From positions 1,811,241-1,875,240 of the forward strand of contig PSQN01000005.1 in assembly GCA_002989075.1 (NCBI GenBank): 64,000 nucleotides of DNA. Reading direction: 5' to 3'. Below, piece by piece: positions 1-13,219 of this stretch (its first letter is position 1; every line of letters begins with the position of its first letter). The stretch comes from Arthonia radiata (Eukaryota; Ascomycota; Arthoniomycetes; Arthoniales; Arthoniaceae). Position numbers and translations under genes: made by a program. The notes beneath the pieces are model-generated. The model had not been told where the DNA came from and ran no database searches. It was given only the letters and a program-made list of their open reading frames with translations.

Positions 1-3000
1 GTAGACGTAGCTGGCTCAAGTAGTATTATACCGTCGATTCGTACTAACTTCGATGTTAGTTTAAGTAGTCTTCTTGTAGTTTTCTGCCTTCTATTTAGCT
101 AGAGTCTTAGTCTATATAAGTAGTTTTCCTTAGCTTATCGGAATAGTTCTGTATTTTCTCTCTATACAAGTCTTATTTTAGCTTTCTTATAGCTTAAGCT
201 TTATAATTATATATAAATAGTCTTAAGATTTAATACTATATTAATTTTATGTTTTAAACTATACTTAAGGTATTTTACCTTCTCTTTAGCGTTATATTGT
301 AGACTAATTACGTAGGCTTGTAGCTCTTTTTTATCTATATTATCTAGTTCGTCTTAAACGCTTACTTCTTAGCTTAGTATCTTTACGCTTCTTAAATTCC
401 TTAAGAGCATTAAAGTTTTTAAGATATATCTGTAGCTTTATTGTATTATTCGCCTCTAACTACTTCTACTACTTAGTTTAATACTAGTCTTTATTTTTAA
501 TCTTAAAGTAAATCGCCTTAACGAGCTATTTCTTACTACTATTAACTTTAATCGGACCAGGCGGTTCTAGATCGAACCTATAGCGATATAGCTCTAGTAA
601 GGATATATAAAAGATAGAGTAAATGCGGTAGAAATCTAGTAGTATTAGCTAATAAGCTTATTTATCTACTTTCTTAAGGATTCTAAACGGTCCCAGACTT
701 TAATTATTAAGCTTCTTTATTGGCCTCTTTGTTTTAAGGTTCTTTAACGATAGTAGTACTAAATTACCTACTATATAGTGTTTTAGTGTATACTTAGTAT
801 TATACTATTTTATCTATAAACGCTAAGCTTTTTCTAGCTGCTGCTTTATTTTTTATTAATAAAGAAGGTGTTCTTCTATATACTTAACTACTATAGAGTG
901 TTCTAGCCTAAGCTACCTTTCTTCTTAATAAAAGGTATCTTTACCGATAAAAAGGTTATTTAGCTTAACTATAGTACGGTACTAATTTAGTAGTAGTACG
1001 CCATCTAGTACGTTTATAATACAACTAAACGTATATTTAATCGGCAATATCTTCGTTAATAAACAGATTTCTAAGTTGTACGTAAAAGTAGCTTCTTTTA
1101 GATACTTATACTAATTAACTTAATTCTAAGAGATATAGATATATAGATAGTTTTTATGCTTCTAGTTTTAACGCTCGGTTTAATTATTAGTCTAAGAATA
1201 AAACGCTATGCTTAACCTTCATTTTACGGCTAAATATTAGTAAAAGGTACTCTAATATAAGCTAGTAAATATAGATTCTCTATTAAACAGAAGGCTTTTT
1301 AAAAATTCTAATGTTTTTGCTTAGTGCTTATAAAGCACTTTTACCAGCTTTATAGTATTTATAGTCTCTCTAACTAAAATATAGCTTATAAACTTTAAAA
1401 AGCGGTTAACAACTATAAGAATTAAATTAATAATATCTCTGTTCTTTAAGCATACTATTAGCAATTTAACAATAAAGTCTAAAGATAGGTCTTTAAAGAG
1501 GCTAATCGAAATTAATATTGCTGCTATTTTGCTATATAGTTTATATCTTTTTATAGTAGTGCGCTAATATACGTCGTATTTAGTAATAAAATTTTTAATA
1601 TACGTTGCTATATTCTCTTACGTATATTTATATTTTAAAATCTCTAGAGTCTTTTTAATCTTAAAGTAACTAGTAAGCTTATTATTATAATTCCGGCTTA
1701 TAACTTTTAGCTTTAATATAGAGCATTCTAGTATTTAAATTTTATTACTTCAGTATAATAACTTATAACTGTTAACTAACTATTCTATATACTTTAACGA
1801 CTTAGAGTTTAAGTTAGGCTCTATTAGAGCATTTAAGTTAATTTAACTTGTACGGCGCTTTCTTATACCAGCTTAATAGCGATTTACTACCGTTTTATCG
1901 CTATATTAACTTTTAGTCTTAGCTAAGAAGTTTAACTCTAATACTTTCTACTTTATAAAGGCGTCCTTTTATTAGACTTTTAGGATTAAGGCTATAAGAC
2001 CTTAAGAAGTATTATTGTAAGCTGTTTTAAGAGTAGTAGCTATAACTATCTTAACTCGTAATATGAGAGCTACCGGAAAAGACTCTATATTAGTAGAGAA
2101 AGACGGACGCGTTTCTTGCTTCTAAGTATTCTATATAAAATCTATATCTAACTCTAATTTACCTTCAACTTGAGCTATAGTTACGTTTAAAATTTTAGGT
2201 CGATAGTTAAATCGCTAATAGTATTTAAACTAATCTTTAAGTAATATAATTAAGGCAGTAATTATACCTTCTTTTAGACTAAGAGGCTTTGCTCCGGTAC
2301 TAGGTAAAGTAATACCTCTTCTAAGCTTCTACTATAAACTCGATAATATCTTATTAGCGTTATCTTCCTTTACTCTATACAGGTTTTTATAATTTAAACG
2401 GTGCAATAGTACGTTTGCTAGGTTCTTACTATCTACACGGTTAAGTATTTTAAAGTTAAATACTAACAGATCTTCTATTTAGCGCGCCTATTGGCAGAAC
2501 AATACTTTTATTGTTATAAAATATTATAGATTATTGTAGTCTGTTACGACCTTTACTAAGTACTGTATATTAATAAAGTAATAGCGCTAGTACTTAAAGC
2601 TAGTCTATATTGCTATAAGCTCTTTATTATAGATATTATATCTTAGCTTAGCGTCTATAAATTTCTTTAAAAAGAACGCTACCGGATATAAATATATATC
2701 TATCTTATTATTAATACTAGTCCGAATAGTATCCGCTATATTTAGTATAAACAAGTCTAAGTTAATATTAATAGTAATGTTAATTAGCTATCTTCCCTTA
2801 GCTAAAGTAAGATGCCTACTATTATAAACTCTAATACGTTAGTTATTAAAATAACCGATAGTATTGGATTAAAGTATGTTAGCACTAGTATATTTATAAA
2901 GACTTACTTTAGCGCTTTAAAAGCTTTTTATTAAGCTTTACTCTAAATAAACTTAATATCTTTCGTTAGTACGTTTATTGACGCTACAATACAGCTAAAT

Positions 3001-3582
3001 TTATAAATAAATCGCCGATAAAAGTTTACGAACCTTTGAAAGAACAGAATCTGCTTTATAGTAGTAGAAACTAGCTATTCGGCTATAGTTTGTACCCTTT
3101 TTTGGTCTATTTTAATACTATTAACTTTTACGATAAACTCTAGGAAAGAAACCTTAGTAGTATAAAATTAATACTTAAACAGCTTTATAAATAAACCCTA
3201 TTTATAGAGCCTTTGTAAAACTTCTTTAATATAGTCTTTATAGCTTTCCTCGTCTTTAGAGAAAATTAAGATATTGTCTATATAAACAATATATATAGTA
3301 TTAATAAGATTGCTTATAGCTTTATAGATATATATTTAGAACGTAGTAGGGACGTTTACTAGTTTAAAAGGTATTACTAGATATTTATAGTACCCGTATT
3401 GGGTACAAAACGCTATCTTCTACTTATCTTCTTTATAAATATAGATATAGTAATAGGTATCGTAAAGATTAAGCTTTATAAATACCTTTAAGCCTTATAA
3501 ACAATTAAGAATCTTAGAGACTAGCGGCAATACGTAGCGATTCTTTATAGTTATATTGTTTAAGTCGTAGTAGTTGTTATAT
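1..3582 (-). mobile_element. 3' half of an old Ty3/Gypsy chromovirus, split by an inner element
   Basis: Read on the minus strand, this AT-rich stretch gives Gypsy pol similarity broken by many TAG/TAA stops. Around 3420-3350 it reads as the RT block 'AFCTQYGYYKYLVIPF', and around 3290-3260 as 'YIDNILIFS', a decayed YIDDILI catalytic box. RNase H should lie near 2450-2900 and integrase near 800-1950; these ranges come from element order. At about 370-520 a chromodomain-like tail follows the 'SLLELYRYRFDLEPPGPIKV' segment. The element continues to the right at 10430, and joining 3582 to 10430 restores a continuous RT reading. The left end and 3' LTR lie outside the window. The stop pattern (CAA/CAG to TAA/TAG) and TpA richness indicate RIP. 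It is non-functional. Confidence 0.85.
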
Positions 3583-4056
3583 TGTAACGCCGGTCGCTGG
3601 GGGAACCGAACTAAGGCTTACTTGCCTTGTGTACTTATCAACCTTAATAGTGGGTGTCTTATGTACTAGAGACTAAAAGGTAGGAGAGGCGAGATAGGTT
3701 ATAGAAGGTAAGAGGGGCTTAACTAAAGTAGATAGAAGGTAAAGTACGTTACTTAAATATAGTTAAGAAACTTATATTTAAATATTAAGTTAATAGACTA
3801 AAGTCTATTCTAAGGTCGGTTATTAGTCTAGCTATATAGTCTAAGATATATAGAGGGAGTTCTCTTGTATTCGCTAACTCGATAATACCTATATCGGGTT
3901 TGTAGGGAATATAGACCCTTATAGCTATCTTATTCAATAATGCCTACAGCGGGTTTATAGACTTAGTCGGGAATAATGCTGGTAGGGCTAAGATAACTAG
4001 CGGTAGTTAATACTTAGATGTACGCTAGACCATTTAGAGCTGGTATCCGTAATACA
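3583..4056 (-). repeat. 3' LTR of inner Gypsy element (474 bp)
   Basis: It begins TGTAACGCCGG and ends GTAATACA, giving the usual TG..CA termini. It aligns end to end with 9956-10429. The differences inspected at both ends are transitions of RIP type; for example, TG at this start is TA in the other copy, and the final CA is TA. Confidence 0.93.
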
Positions 4057-4072
4057 ATCCCCCCTCTTCTAG
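4057..4072 (-). other. Polypurine tract of inner Gypsy element
   Basis: The minus strand reads AGAAGAGGGGGGAT immediately before the 3' LTR. This is the expected place and composition for the plus-strand DNA primer of an LTR retrotransposon, and it fixes the orientation as minus. Confidence 0.8.
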
Positions 4073-4429
4073 TTAAATTGTTCTTAATTAACCCTCAGCC
4101 TTTTAAACACCTATAAGTTATATTTTGTCCCTCCTTTTATAACTAATCTGTAAGTCGCTATGTCTCGTATAAAGTCCGTTGCTGCGGGTTCTAATAAAAA
4201 GTATAGCTAATATCTGTTAATTAAAGCCTATAGTATTAAAATGCCTTCTTGTTCTAGATGTGTGTTAACTAAGGAAAGGTGTGTGGTTTAGTTTAGAAAG
4301 GCGACGTGTTCGGTGTATACTCGGAATAGAAAGAGTTGTGATTTACGGGTATCGATGGTAGATAGTATGCCCTGTTGTTGTCTTTCTATAATGTCTAGAA
4401 CTAACTTAGTTGCAGCGATAACCGACTAA

Positions 4430-7250
4430 TATTCTAGTTCCAATATCGTCGAATAGTGTCTTTATAGTTAGTTAGGTTTCGTTCTGGTTCCCATTAATTT
4501 TTATATTCGGAATATCCTTTCTATTTTATAAGATACTGTCGTTTGCCTCGATATTGTCTATAGGCTCGAATCGTTTTAACCTTATACTCAGGTTCTTAAT
4601 TGTTAGAAAGGATTTCTAGGTTGGGTCGTTCTACCTCTCAGAAGTAGGCTAGTTTTAATAGCGCTACGTAGAATATAGGATGTATTCTTATTGTCTTCGG
4701 GAGTTTAAGTTTAAATATTACGGGTCCTAATTGCTATAAGATTTTAAACGGTTTCGTTTTAGTATAGTTAAGTTTCTTGCTTAGTTTAATAGTTTTTATG
4801 TTTCTTATAAGTAAGTAAGCTCTTCTCCCCTCTTTTATGCCTGTATTTGGGGTAGTTCTTGACTTATTATACTATTTCCTTGTTTGTTCGTTAATAAACT
4901 CGCTGTTAGTCTTTAACTGCTAGTACAGAGTTTTTATATTTATTGCTATCCGCGTAGTAGTGTCGTTTTCTGTAGTGTTCTGTAGTTGTTTACCTTAAAG
5001 AGGGTAATAGCCGTATAAGGTATAGAACGGTGTTGTCTTAGTTATATCGTTCTTTATATCGTTGTGCGCCGCTTACGCTACTAGTAGTAATTGTATTTAG
5101 TCGTTTTGCTAGTAGTTAATGTATGTTCAGAGATACTATTTTAGTGTTTAATTTTTTTGTTCTGTCTGTCCGTCTGTCTACAAATAGAATAACGTAGATA
5201 TTTTTTGTTTTGTTTCTAGTTGTTGCATTAGCGATGTCTAAAATTATAAGACGAATTTTCGATCTCTGTCTAAGACAATTCTTTGTGGTTGACTATAGTT
5301 GGCTAAGATAATCCGAAGGAAGGTATATACTAATTGTTCTAAGTTGCTAGCTTCCCTATAAGGTACAAAGTACGCGTACTTTATTAGTTTGTCGTATATA
5401 ACTAGAATAGCGTTGTAAGCTACTTCTATAAGTAGATCCTTGGAAGTTAGTAACTTAGTAATAAAGTTTAGTAAGACCGTATACTATAGTCTTTTAGGTA
5501 TCTTTAGTAGTTGTAGTTTACTATATAGTAAATGCCTTGGGTGCTTGATTCTTGCGTATACGTCGTATTCTCTGATATAATTCTTAACGTAATATCTAAT
5601 TCTTAGGATATAATAGGTTCGTATAATCTTTTTAATAGTATTATTAATGCCTTTGTGCCCTTTCGTTGGGTTATTGTAAAAGTTACTAATAATATATTAA
5701 ATTAGATTCCTTAGAATATAGATTTTACCTTAGAATTTATAATAGTCTTTATTATTCTTGGTTAGTTCTAGGTGTCGTTTCTCGTTTTTCTAGTAGGTCT
5801 TAGGGTCGTTCAGAATGTTTGGGATTCGGCTGTCTAGTTTAATAACAAACTTGGTTGTTATAGCTAATTAATTGTATCTAATCTTATTATTGTGTTCTTG
5901 GAATATTGCGTGTTCAACGTGTTTCTTATTATTAAGGTAATCTAAACGTCGGCTTAGAGCGTCGGCTTTGTTGTTCTTAGAACCCTTTTTGTAGGTAATA
6001 ATAAAGTCGTATAAAGCTATAGTCTTAAACTATCTAACTTATTTACAGTTAAGTTTCTTTATTGTTGTAAAGTAAGTTAAATTCTTATAGTCCGTATATA
6101 CTATAATTATATAGTTTGCTCCTTTTAGGTAAGCTCGCTATGTCTCAAATGCTGCTATAATAGTTAAGAGCTCTTTATTGTAAATGTTATAGTTCTATTC
6201 TATAGGTAATATCTTTTTTAAGTAGAAAGCTACTGGTCTAAGCTTTCTTTCCTTGTTATTTTAACTTATACATACTCTAATCGTATAGTCTAACGCGTCT
6301 GTTTCTATAATAATTAGTAAGTTAGAGTCGAATATTGCTAGTACGGGCTCAATCTTAAAAGCTTCTTTAAGCTCTTTAAATACTAATTGTTCTTTTTACG
6401 TCTAGAAAAATCCTGTCGATTGTTTTGTCTGTTGAGACAGTGGTGCTGTAATTCGGCTAAAGTTAGATATCTATTGTCTGTAGTAGTTAATAAAACTAAG
6501 AAACTGTTGTAACTGTTTTATATTCTTTAGTATAGGCTAGGTTAGAACGAACTAGATCTTCGAATCTTCTATTTAAAGACCGTGCTCGGTAATTATAAAT
6601 CTAAGAAATTCGACAGATTGTTGGTGAAACTAGATTTTCTTAATATCGATTTGTAAATCGGTACGCGCTAATCTTTCTAATATCTTTTTAATATGTTTCT
6701 TATGTTCTTCTAGTGTACGGCTGTATACTAGGATATTGTCTAAATAAGTAGTTATAAATATATCTAGATAATTACTAAGTATATTGTTAATTAGTTTCTA
6801 GAATAATACTAGTACGTTCGTTAGTTTAAAAGGTATAACGCAATACTTAAAAAGTCTGTGTCTAGTGTAGAAGGCCGTCTTCTATTCTTTACCTTCCTTT
6901 ATATAAATTAAGTTGTAAGCTCTTCGTAGGTTAAACTTAGTAAACTATTGTGCGCCGTACAATTAGTCTGTTATTTTGTTAATACATAGTAAAGGGTATT
7001 AGTTTTTAATAGTTACCCTGTTTAATTATCTATAGTCTATATAAAGTCGTAGTTTGCTATTCTTCTTTAGTACAAAGAGTATCGAGTATCTGGCTAGTAA
7101 TGTTAATTTCTAGATAAATTCTTTCTTAAGGTTTTTGTTAAGATAGTCGCGGAGCGCTTAATTTTCTACTTCTGATAGAAAGTACATTAGACCGAATGTT
7201 GGCGTCTTGCCTTCTTATAAAGGTATTATATAATCTTACGGTTTGTGTTC
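4430..7250 (-). pseudogene. Inner Gypsy pol remnant: RT, RNase H, integrase, chromodomain
   Basis: Minus-strand translation near 7100-7030 gives 'LFVLKKNSKLRLYIDYR', the RT block normally followed by QLN, with Q here a stop. Near 6750-6720 it gives 'YLDNILVYS', a decayed YLDD box. Integrase is clear near 5290-5150 as 'VLDRDRKFVL' followed by 'TDGQTERI'. The C-terminal chromodomain at about 4600-4430 reads 'RQYLIK*KGYSEYKN*WEPE', where the two stops replace expected Trp and Thr/Gln-like positions. Chromodomains of this class bind methylated H3K9 and guide insertion into heterochromatin. Many in-frame stops show the gene is dead. Domain edges are approximate. Confidence 0.88.
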
Positions 7251-8699
7251 TAGGAGAGCTGAGTTCGGCTTAGCTTCCTCAAATAGATATTAAAATTAAT
7301 TATATTTCTCGGATATCTTAGTAATTAACTGAGTACTTGCTGTCGTATAGAATTGTTGGCGTACAGTCGTCTCTTGTTTATACCTACGTATAGTTAGCTA
7401 TAGATAAGATACTGCGTTAGACTCCTCTTATAGAATGTCTAAGTGTCGGAGTATAGTAGTACTAACCCGCGTAAGTTCTTTATTGCGCTCCTTATTCTTA
7501 CTACTAAAAATAGCTTATAAAGTATCTGTTCTATAGAACGACTCTTATTTAGAGTACTTACATCTAATAAAAAGAAGCTTCTTAGTTCTCTAATTTACTT
7601 CTAGATTATATTGTTGCAACTAGAGTATACTTAGTATAGCGTAGTACTAGTTAATATCTATAATATTATAAGTAATTTCTTTCTAATAGTCTCTAATTGT
7701 TATATCTATTGGTAAAGTCTTATAGTTGACTCTTTCCTCTGTTCCTTGAAATCTAAACAGTATATAAAGTAATTTCTTTTTTTGTGTTTATATCTAGTAC
7801 TCCTCGACGCAGCGTATTAAGATAAAGTTGCCTATTGCGCCTAAATCGATTATAATTTTAATGTTTCTATAGTTTATTGTTATCTAAGTGTATAGGTATG
7901 TTCTATAGGAAGCTAAGCTTGTACAGAGCTAGACTCTTAGAGGGTCTAACCGTTGAACGGGCCGGTACTACTACCCTCGAAGTAGTCGGCCTAGTCTTTT
8001 TTCTGTTAATTGTGTACGTTCTAGAGTATTTTAGATACTAGAACCTATTGTCGGTTAATTTGCTATAAGAATTCCTGTATAAGGTATTCTAGTACTGCTT
8101 TTATTAGAACGTTTAGTTTGTTGTTTACGATCCCTGCTTTAATTATACAACTATTGCTAGTTAGAACTCGTCGTATCTGTAAGTTGTATATTGTTAGTCG
8201 AAGATATTGGTACTAACTATATAATTCTAGACTTCTAATAAGGTGGTCTACTAGTCGTCGTAGGCGTAAGTAAATATATTTTAGGATATTATTAATATCT
8301 CTATTAGTGCTTAACTTCTCCTTATAGAAGGCTAACTAACAAAGTCTCTATATTATTTCTTTCTAATAGATTAAGGTTTACTCTTTTTAGTTAGTATCGT
8401 TCTAAAGAGAGGATTCTGTACTATTAGAATCTATATTTTTGTCTTTAAGTCGTTATCTTGCTTATAACGCATTGTAGCTGCTATCTTGCTTAGCTTCTAC
8501 GGTCTGTTCTTCCTTAGATTTCTCTTAGGTTTTTAGGTAAGGTAACCTAGATTGTCCTCGAGTGAGGCCTAATTCTTGTGTCGAACCTTATTTTAGAGAT
8601 ATTAGTTTCTTTGGCTACTATTCTAACCTCAGTTTGTTAGATTCGTGGGTTGTATAGTTATCGTTGTAGTACGCGGTCTAGAATAGTGTTTCGTATGGT

Positions 8700-9650
8700 A
8701 CAACGGTACTCTGTACCTAATGTCTCGGAATAGTGCGGTCAATATTGTTTTAGTTCTGTAAATATTGTTGTTCCTATTTTATTTATCGTTCTCTTGTTTC
8801 CTCCTATAACTCGTTGTCCGTATTCCAATTAGCGTACAACTCGAACAAGTTAGGATTCTCTTTTCCTTCCTCGGTAGGTTCGGTAGAGTAGTAACGGTCC
8901 TAGCTGATCTCTAGGCACAAGTCCCAATAATCTATAAAGGTTGCTAATAGGTTTTTTGCTTTGTTCTGGTTCTCGTTCGTCGGTATCCGAGTGTTTATAT
9001 TGAACTGTTGTCGCGGGGAGCGAGGTTTCTAAGATCGGTTGCTGTTGTTCCCGCTTCGTTCGGTGCTGTTGAACTATTGTTTCTTAGAACAGCATTCCTT
9101 AACTTAATGCCCTGGTTTTCCGCAATACAAGCATAGCTTGTTCTTTATTCTGTGTTCTCTTTTCTGGTTGTTTAGTTTCCCTCGAGGCTTTATAAAATCT
9201 AACTCTATTGGATTGTCTCGGTCTTGTCTTAAGTTTGCTCGATTCTTTGTTCTATAGAACCTGTTAGTGGGGTTACCCTTCTTTTCTATTTATCTTTTAA
9301 AGTTGCTGTCGTCGATCTCCTTTACTCGTTGTATAAAGGTATCGAGATTATTAAACTTCTCTCTACGAATATAGATTATTTTCTTAATATAATTCTTGAG
9401 TCCTTCGTAAAAGGTCTTAATAAGAGGTTTCTTGTTCTATCCTGTTTAATTAGCATACTATATAAATTCGACGGCGTACCTGCTTACTGGTTCTATTTAC
9501 TTAAGATTCCGAAGCTTTTTAGTAAAGACGCGTTTAGCGTCGGTCTATTTAAAGATTTTGTAAAGCTTTCTCTAGAAGAAGACGAAGCTAGCAAAGAACT
9601 CGTCGGTATCCTTGCGCCTGCTCTTTATCGAAGTAAATAAGAAGTCGTTA
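8700..9650 (-). pseudogene. Inner Gypsy gag remnant with CCHC zinc knuckle
   Basis: The minus strand at 9133-9092 encodes C-L-Y-C-G-K-P-G-H-stop-V-K-E-C, a CX2CX4HX4C knuckle. One glutamine codon (CAA) inside it has become TAA. Nucleocapsid knuckles of this kind bind the element RNA. The rest of gag is AT-rich and broken. A 103-codon plus-strand frame at 9329-9640 is antisense to this gag and is not counted as a gene. Edges are approximate. Confidence 0.75.
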
Positions 9651-9955
9651 AGATAATACTCGACTTACTTGTAGACATCTCTGTTTATACAAGAGATAGC
9701 AAATAAAACTATAGTAGTGTCGTTCAGGAACTAATCTTTATAAGTTCTAAAGTATACGGCTAGGCGTATTAAGAATAAAGTAACTTTAAAACGTTTATCT
9801 AAGAAGCTTTTTTCTATCTTAGTGTTAACGTTCGATATCTTATTTGTGCTAGCTATCCTATTGGCTAACCTATCTGCAGCGTTGCGGCTGTTGGGTACCG
9901 AAGTAGTAGATATAACTAATCTACTTTCTCTGCTTTCGTAGCGAGTCTATTAAAG

Positions 9956-10429
9956 TATAACGTCGGTCGCTAAGGGAACTAAACTAAGGCTTACTTATCT
10001 TGTGTGCTTATCGACCTTAGTAGTAGGTATCTTGTATACTAGAGACTGAAAGATAGGAGAGGCGAGACAGATTATAGAAGGTAAGAGGGGCTTAACTAAA
10101 GTAGATAAAAGGTAAAGTACGTTACTTAAATATAGTTAAGGAACTTGTATTTAGATATTAAGTTAATAGACTAAAGTCTATTCTAAGGTTGGTTATTAGT
10201 CTAGCTATATAGTCTAAGGTATATAGGGGGAGTTCTCTTATATTCGCTAACTCGATAATGTCTATATCGGGTTTATAGGGAATATAGGCCTTTATAGCCG
10301 TCTTGTTCGATAATGCCTACAGCGGATTTATAGGCTTAGTCGGGAATAATACTAGTAGGGCTAAGATAACTGGCGGTGGTTAATGCTTGGGTGTACGCTA
10401 GGCCGTCTAGAGCTAGTACCTATAATATA
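9956..10429 (-). repeat. 5' LTR of inner Gypsy element (474 bp)
   Basis: It is the partner of 3583-4056. It begins TATAACGTCGG and ends CTATAATATA, both being TG..CA termini after G-to-A and C-to-T changes. Downstream 10430-10434 reads TATAG. This copy seems more heavily mutated at its ends than the left copy. Confidence 0.93.
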
Positions 10430-12770
10430 TATAGTCTCAACAATCTATCTGCCTTAGATATAAACAGTACTAAGGTACCCGCTAAACTAATAGAGGGTTG
10501 TATCTATTCTTTCTTAATTATAGTATTTAGATACTTTTAAAGCGTTTTTAGCTTATTCTACGATATAGAATAGATTAGCTTATATAGAGGTTCTATACTA
10601 TTCTTAAGCTTAATCTTATAAGTATACTTACTAAGCGGCGTAAGCTTACTCGATAGTTCTTTAGAAAAGATATCTTTATATTTAGTGTACTAAAGAGGAA
10701 GCTTATTTCGCTTCTCTACTTTCTTAGGCTCGCTATCCGGAGCTCGGTCTAATAGCGAACTAACGTCTAATAAAACTACTATTTAATACTTATAACGTTT
10801 ATCTGCTTCTATCTATAGAATCGTAGAGTAGTACTGTTTGCTTCTTTATAAATATACTAAAATTACGTCTTTACTAACAATCTCAATAGATTTAGCTTCT
10901 ACTATCCGTTCTTTAGGCGCAGAGAGGTTTTTCTAAGTAATTGTTCTTATTATCTAGCTAATTCGGGGCTTAACTTACTTAAGCTATAGATATCTTAAAA
11001 CGAGGCTATATTCTATAAAGTTAGCTAAATATAGATAAAGTTAGTAATACTGTTCCTCTTTATATACGTTTCTTACAGTTATATTTACGTTATACATGCT
11101 ATAAAGCTACAGCTTATTTTTATTAAGAAACTTAGTATACAGGAGCTTTACTTTATATAATTTTTACTATCCTCTTTTAAGCACAATACGATAATTAATA
11201 AGGTTAATCTTTATACTAAAATCTATTAGCGCGAGAACCTCTTGCAGCAACTTATCTAGCTGTACCGAGACTTTAATTTATTCTTGCCGTTAATCGATAG
11301 TCTTAAGCTTTAAAAACGTAAAACTTACTCTTAGAACCTATTATTTCTCCGTTTAACTAGCGTTAAATTAATACTAGTTTAGAGCGTAGTACATTTAGTA
11401 GTATAATACCCTTTCTAATTGTATATAAAGTAAGTAATATTTTCTTACTATATATCGACCTTAGTTGCCTTTATACGGCAGAGCTATTATCTCTTTATTA
11501 GACTAGTAAGTTGCCTCGTCCTTAGTATAAACTTTCTTGTTCGCGGCCTAACCTCTATAGAGATACTTTAGCGTTATAACCGCTATAGTTTGTATTTAAT
11601 CCGCTATTAAAGTAATTTCGGTTTATATTAGTATTGCAGGCGTTCTACGATATACTATAATTAATATTTATATATTAACAAACTTTTTCAAGAAGCTCGT
11701 TTATATCTTTAAGCAGATTCTTTAAGAGACTTTACTTAATTAGCTTTACCTTAATCTATAAAAGTAAGCGTATATAGTAAAATACGGTTTAATTTAGGTT
11801 CAGTATTTTACTATCTAGCAACTTAGTTTCGTTATTCTATAGAAAGCTTAGAAAGTCCTTAAGCTTCTATATTAAACTCTATATCGATATAAAGAACTTT
11901 TTTATATTAGCTATAATAGCTGTAGCTAAGTTAACAATATATTCTATTACTTATTTTTTAAAGTACGTTTATACGTAAAGCGACGTCTTCTCTTTATTCT
12001 TTTTAGCGTAAGTTTGCTATTTATCCGTTAAATCTCTAAAGAGTCTCTAAACGTACTAAATAATAATATAAACGTTGTCGAAATTTAATATATTAGCTAT
12101 CTAAAATCTTTCTTTAATAGTTTAAGTTTACTGAGTGTCTATAGAGCTTATAGCTCTTTTAAGCTTAAACGTCTGTTTCTTAAAAAGCTTGTTAATTTAG
12201 CTTTAAAGGCTTAAATCGCTTTATAGCTGCTTGCTACTAGCCTTTAAATTATAAACAGACTGAAGCTCAACTTCGAGTATTCGCTTTTCAAGCTTAAGCT
12301 TCTTAATAGTATACTGCTACTACTATACTAGCAGTTCTTATTTTAGCTTTTATATCTTAACGCTTAAAAAGGCGCTAAGGAGGAATTCTTTGCGGTTAAA
12401 GCTTTAATAAGCCCCTTTATCGTTGTTATTATTTTAGTTTAGACTATTGTTCTTCTTAGTTTACAATCTACTCGGCGTCTATTTACCGGCTTATAAGCTC
12501 TCTTGCTTATCGTCGTCGCCGAATTCTATATAAGAGTCCTAGTCTTCTTCGATATTAGCTATATTTTGCTATACTCTATATTCTGCTTGTATAGCGGATA
12601 TAAAGCGACTACTATCGCGTACTTAGTTTCTTGCTCGTTCTCTTTAAATACGGTACTTACCAGCATCGACTATTAATTAATTTTAATAATATTTATTTTA
12701 ACGTATATACAGAGTCTTAGCTATACTTAGTTATATCGAGTTAACTCCTAAGCAACGTCGATAAGATACC
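10430..12770 (-). mobile_element. 5' half of the old outer Gypsy element (gag, protease, RT N-terminus)
   Basis: The minus strand here continues the element found at 1-3582. Near 10480-10440 it reads 'GTLVLFISKADRLLRL', the RT N-terminal block, and this runs straight into 'NNYYDLNNITI' at 3582 when the inner element is removed. Further right, 'LKLEKRILEVELQSVYNLK' near 12290-12240 looks like a coiled-coil stretch in gag. The sequence is dense with TAG/TAA stops. No 5' LTR could be recognised at its right end. The boundary near 12770 is set by a local rise in GC and is uncertain. Confidence 0.8.
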
Positions 12771-13219
12771 TGACTGCCGGCCGCCCTTCTTATAGATTTA
12801 GAATAATTAAGATATAATTTAGATATAGGGTAGAAAGCAGTTAGATGGTAAAAAGGGCCTAAATAGACTCTATTAGTGTTTAAGCTAATTATTAAGGAGA
12901 AAAGAAAGAGATGCGTCTACTGGACAGAAGATATTCTCCTAGAATTGCAGCCTTTCTAAATAGACAATATTTCGTCTTAATTTGCTATCGAGACGTTTAT
13001 ATATTACAAAATAGCGCGGTTAGTAGAGATAAAGATAACTTTAAAAGAAGCGTAACAAACGCACCGTTAAATACTCTAACTATTACAAGATAAGGCATTA
13101 TAAATTAAAATGCTGATTCTCTTAGATAAATTAGCCTAAAGAAGAAGCTAACGTAGCTTAAATAGCTATTGCGACAATAGTAGAGCTGCTAGAGCAGCAG
13201 AACAAGAACAAGTAGATAC

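Larger units (their letters stand above)
3583..10429 (-). mobile_element. Ty3/Gypsy chromovirus LTR retrotransposon nested in the older Gypsy element
   Basis: Two direct 474-bp repeats bound this element, at 3583-4056 and 9956-10429. They have equal length and align without gaps at both ends. The polypurine tract next to the left LTR and all coding similarity are on the minus strand, so the right LTR is the 5' one. Order on the minus strand is gag with a CCHC knuckle (9092-9133), RT, RNase H, integrase and a chromodomain. The flanking 5-mers are TATAT on the left and TATAG on the right, a 4-of-5 match to a target duplication. Just inside the 5' LTR, the minus strand reads TTAATAGACTCGC, which could be a primer site that began TGG before mutation (inference). 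Stops throughout make it inactive. Confidence 0.92.

Noticed and set aside
4561-4571. Possible tRNA B-box-like sequence (GGCTCGAATCG)
   Set aside because: No matching A box or cloverleaf could be drawn, and it lies inside the Gypsy chromodomain region.
9329-9640. 103-codon plus-strand open frame in the AT-rich zone
   Set aside because: It is antisense to the decayed gag of the inner Gypsy element and has no independent support.
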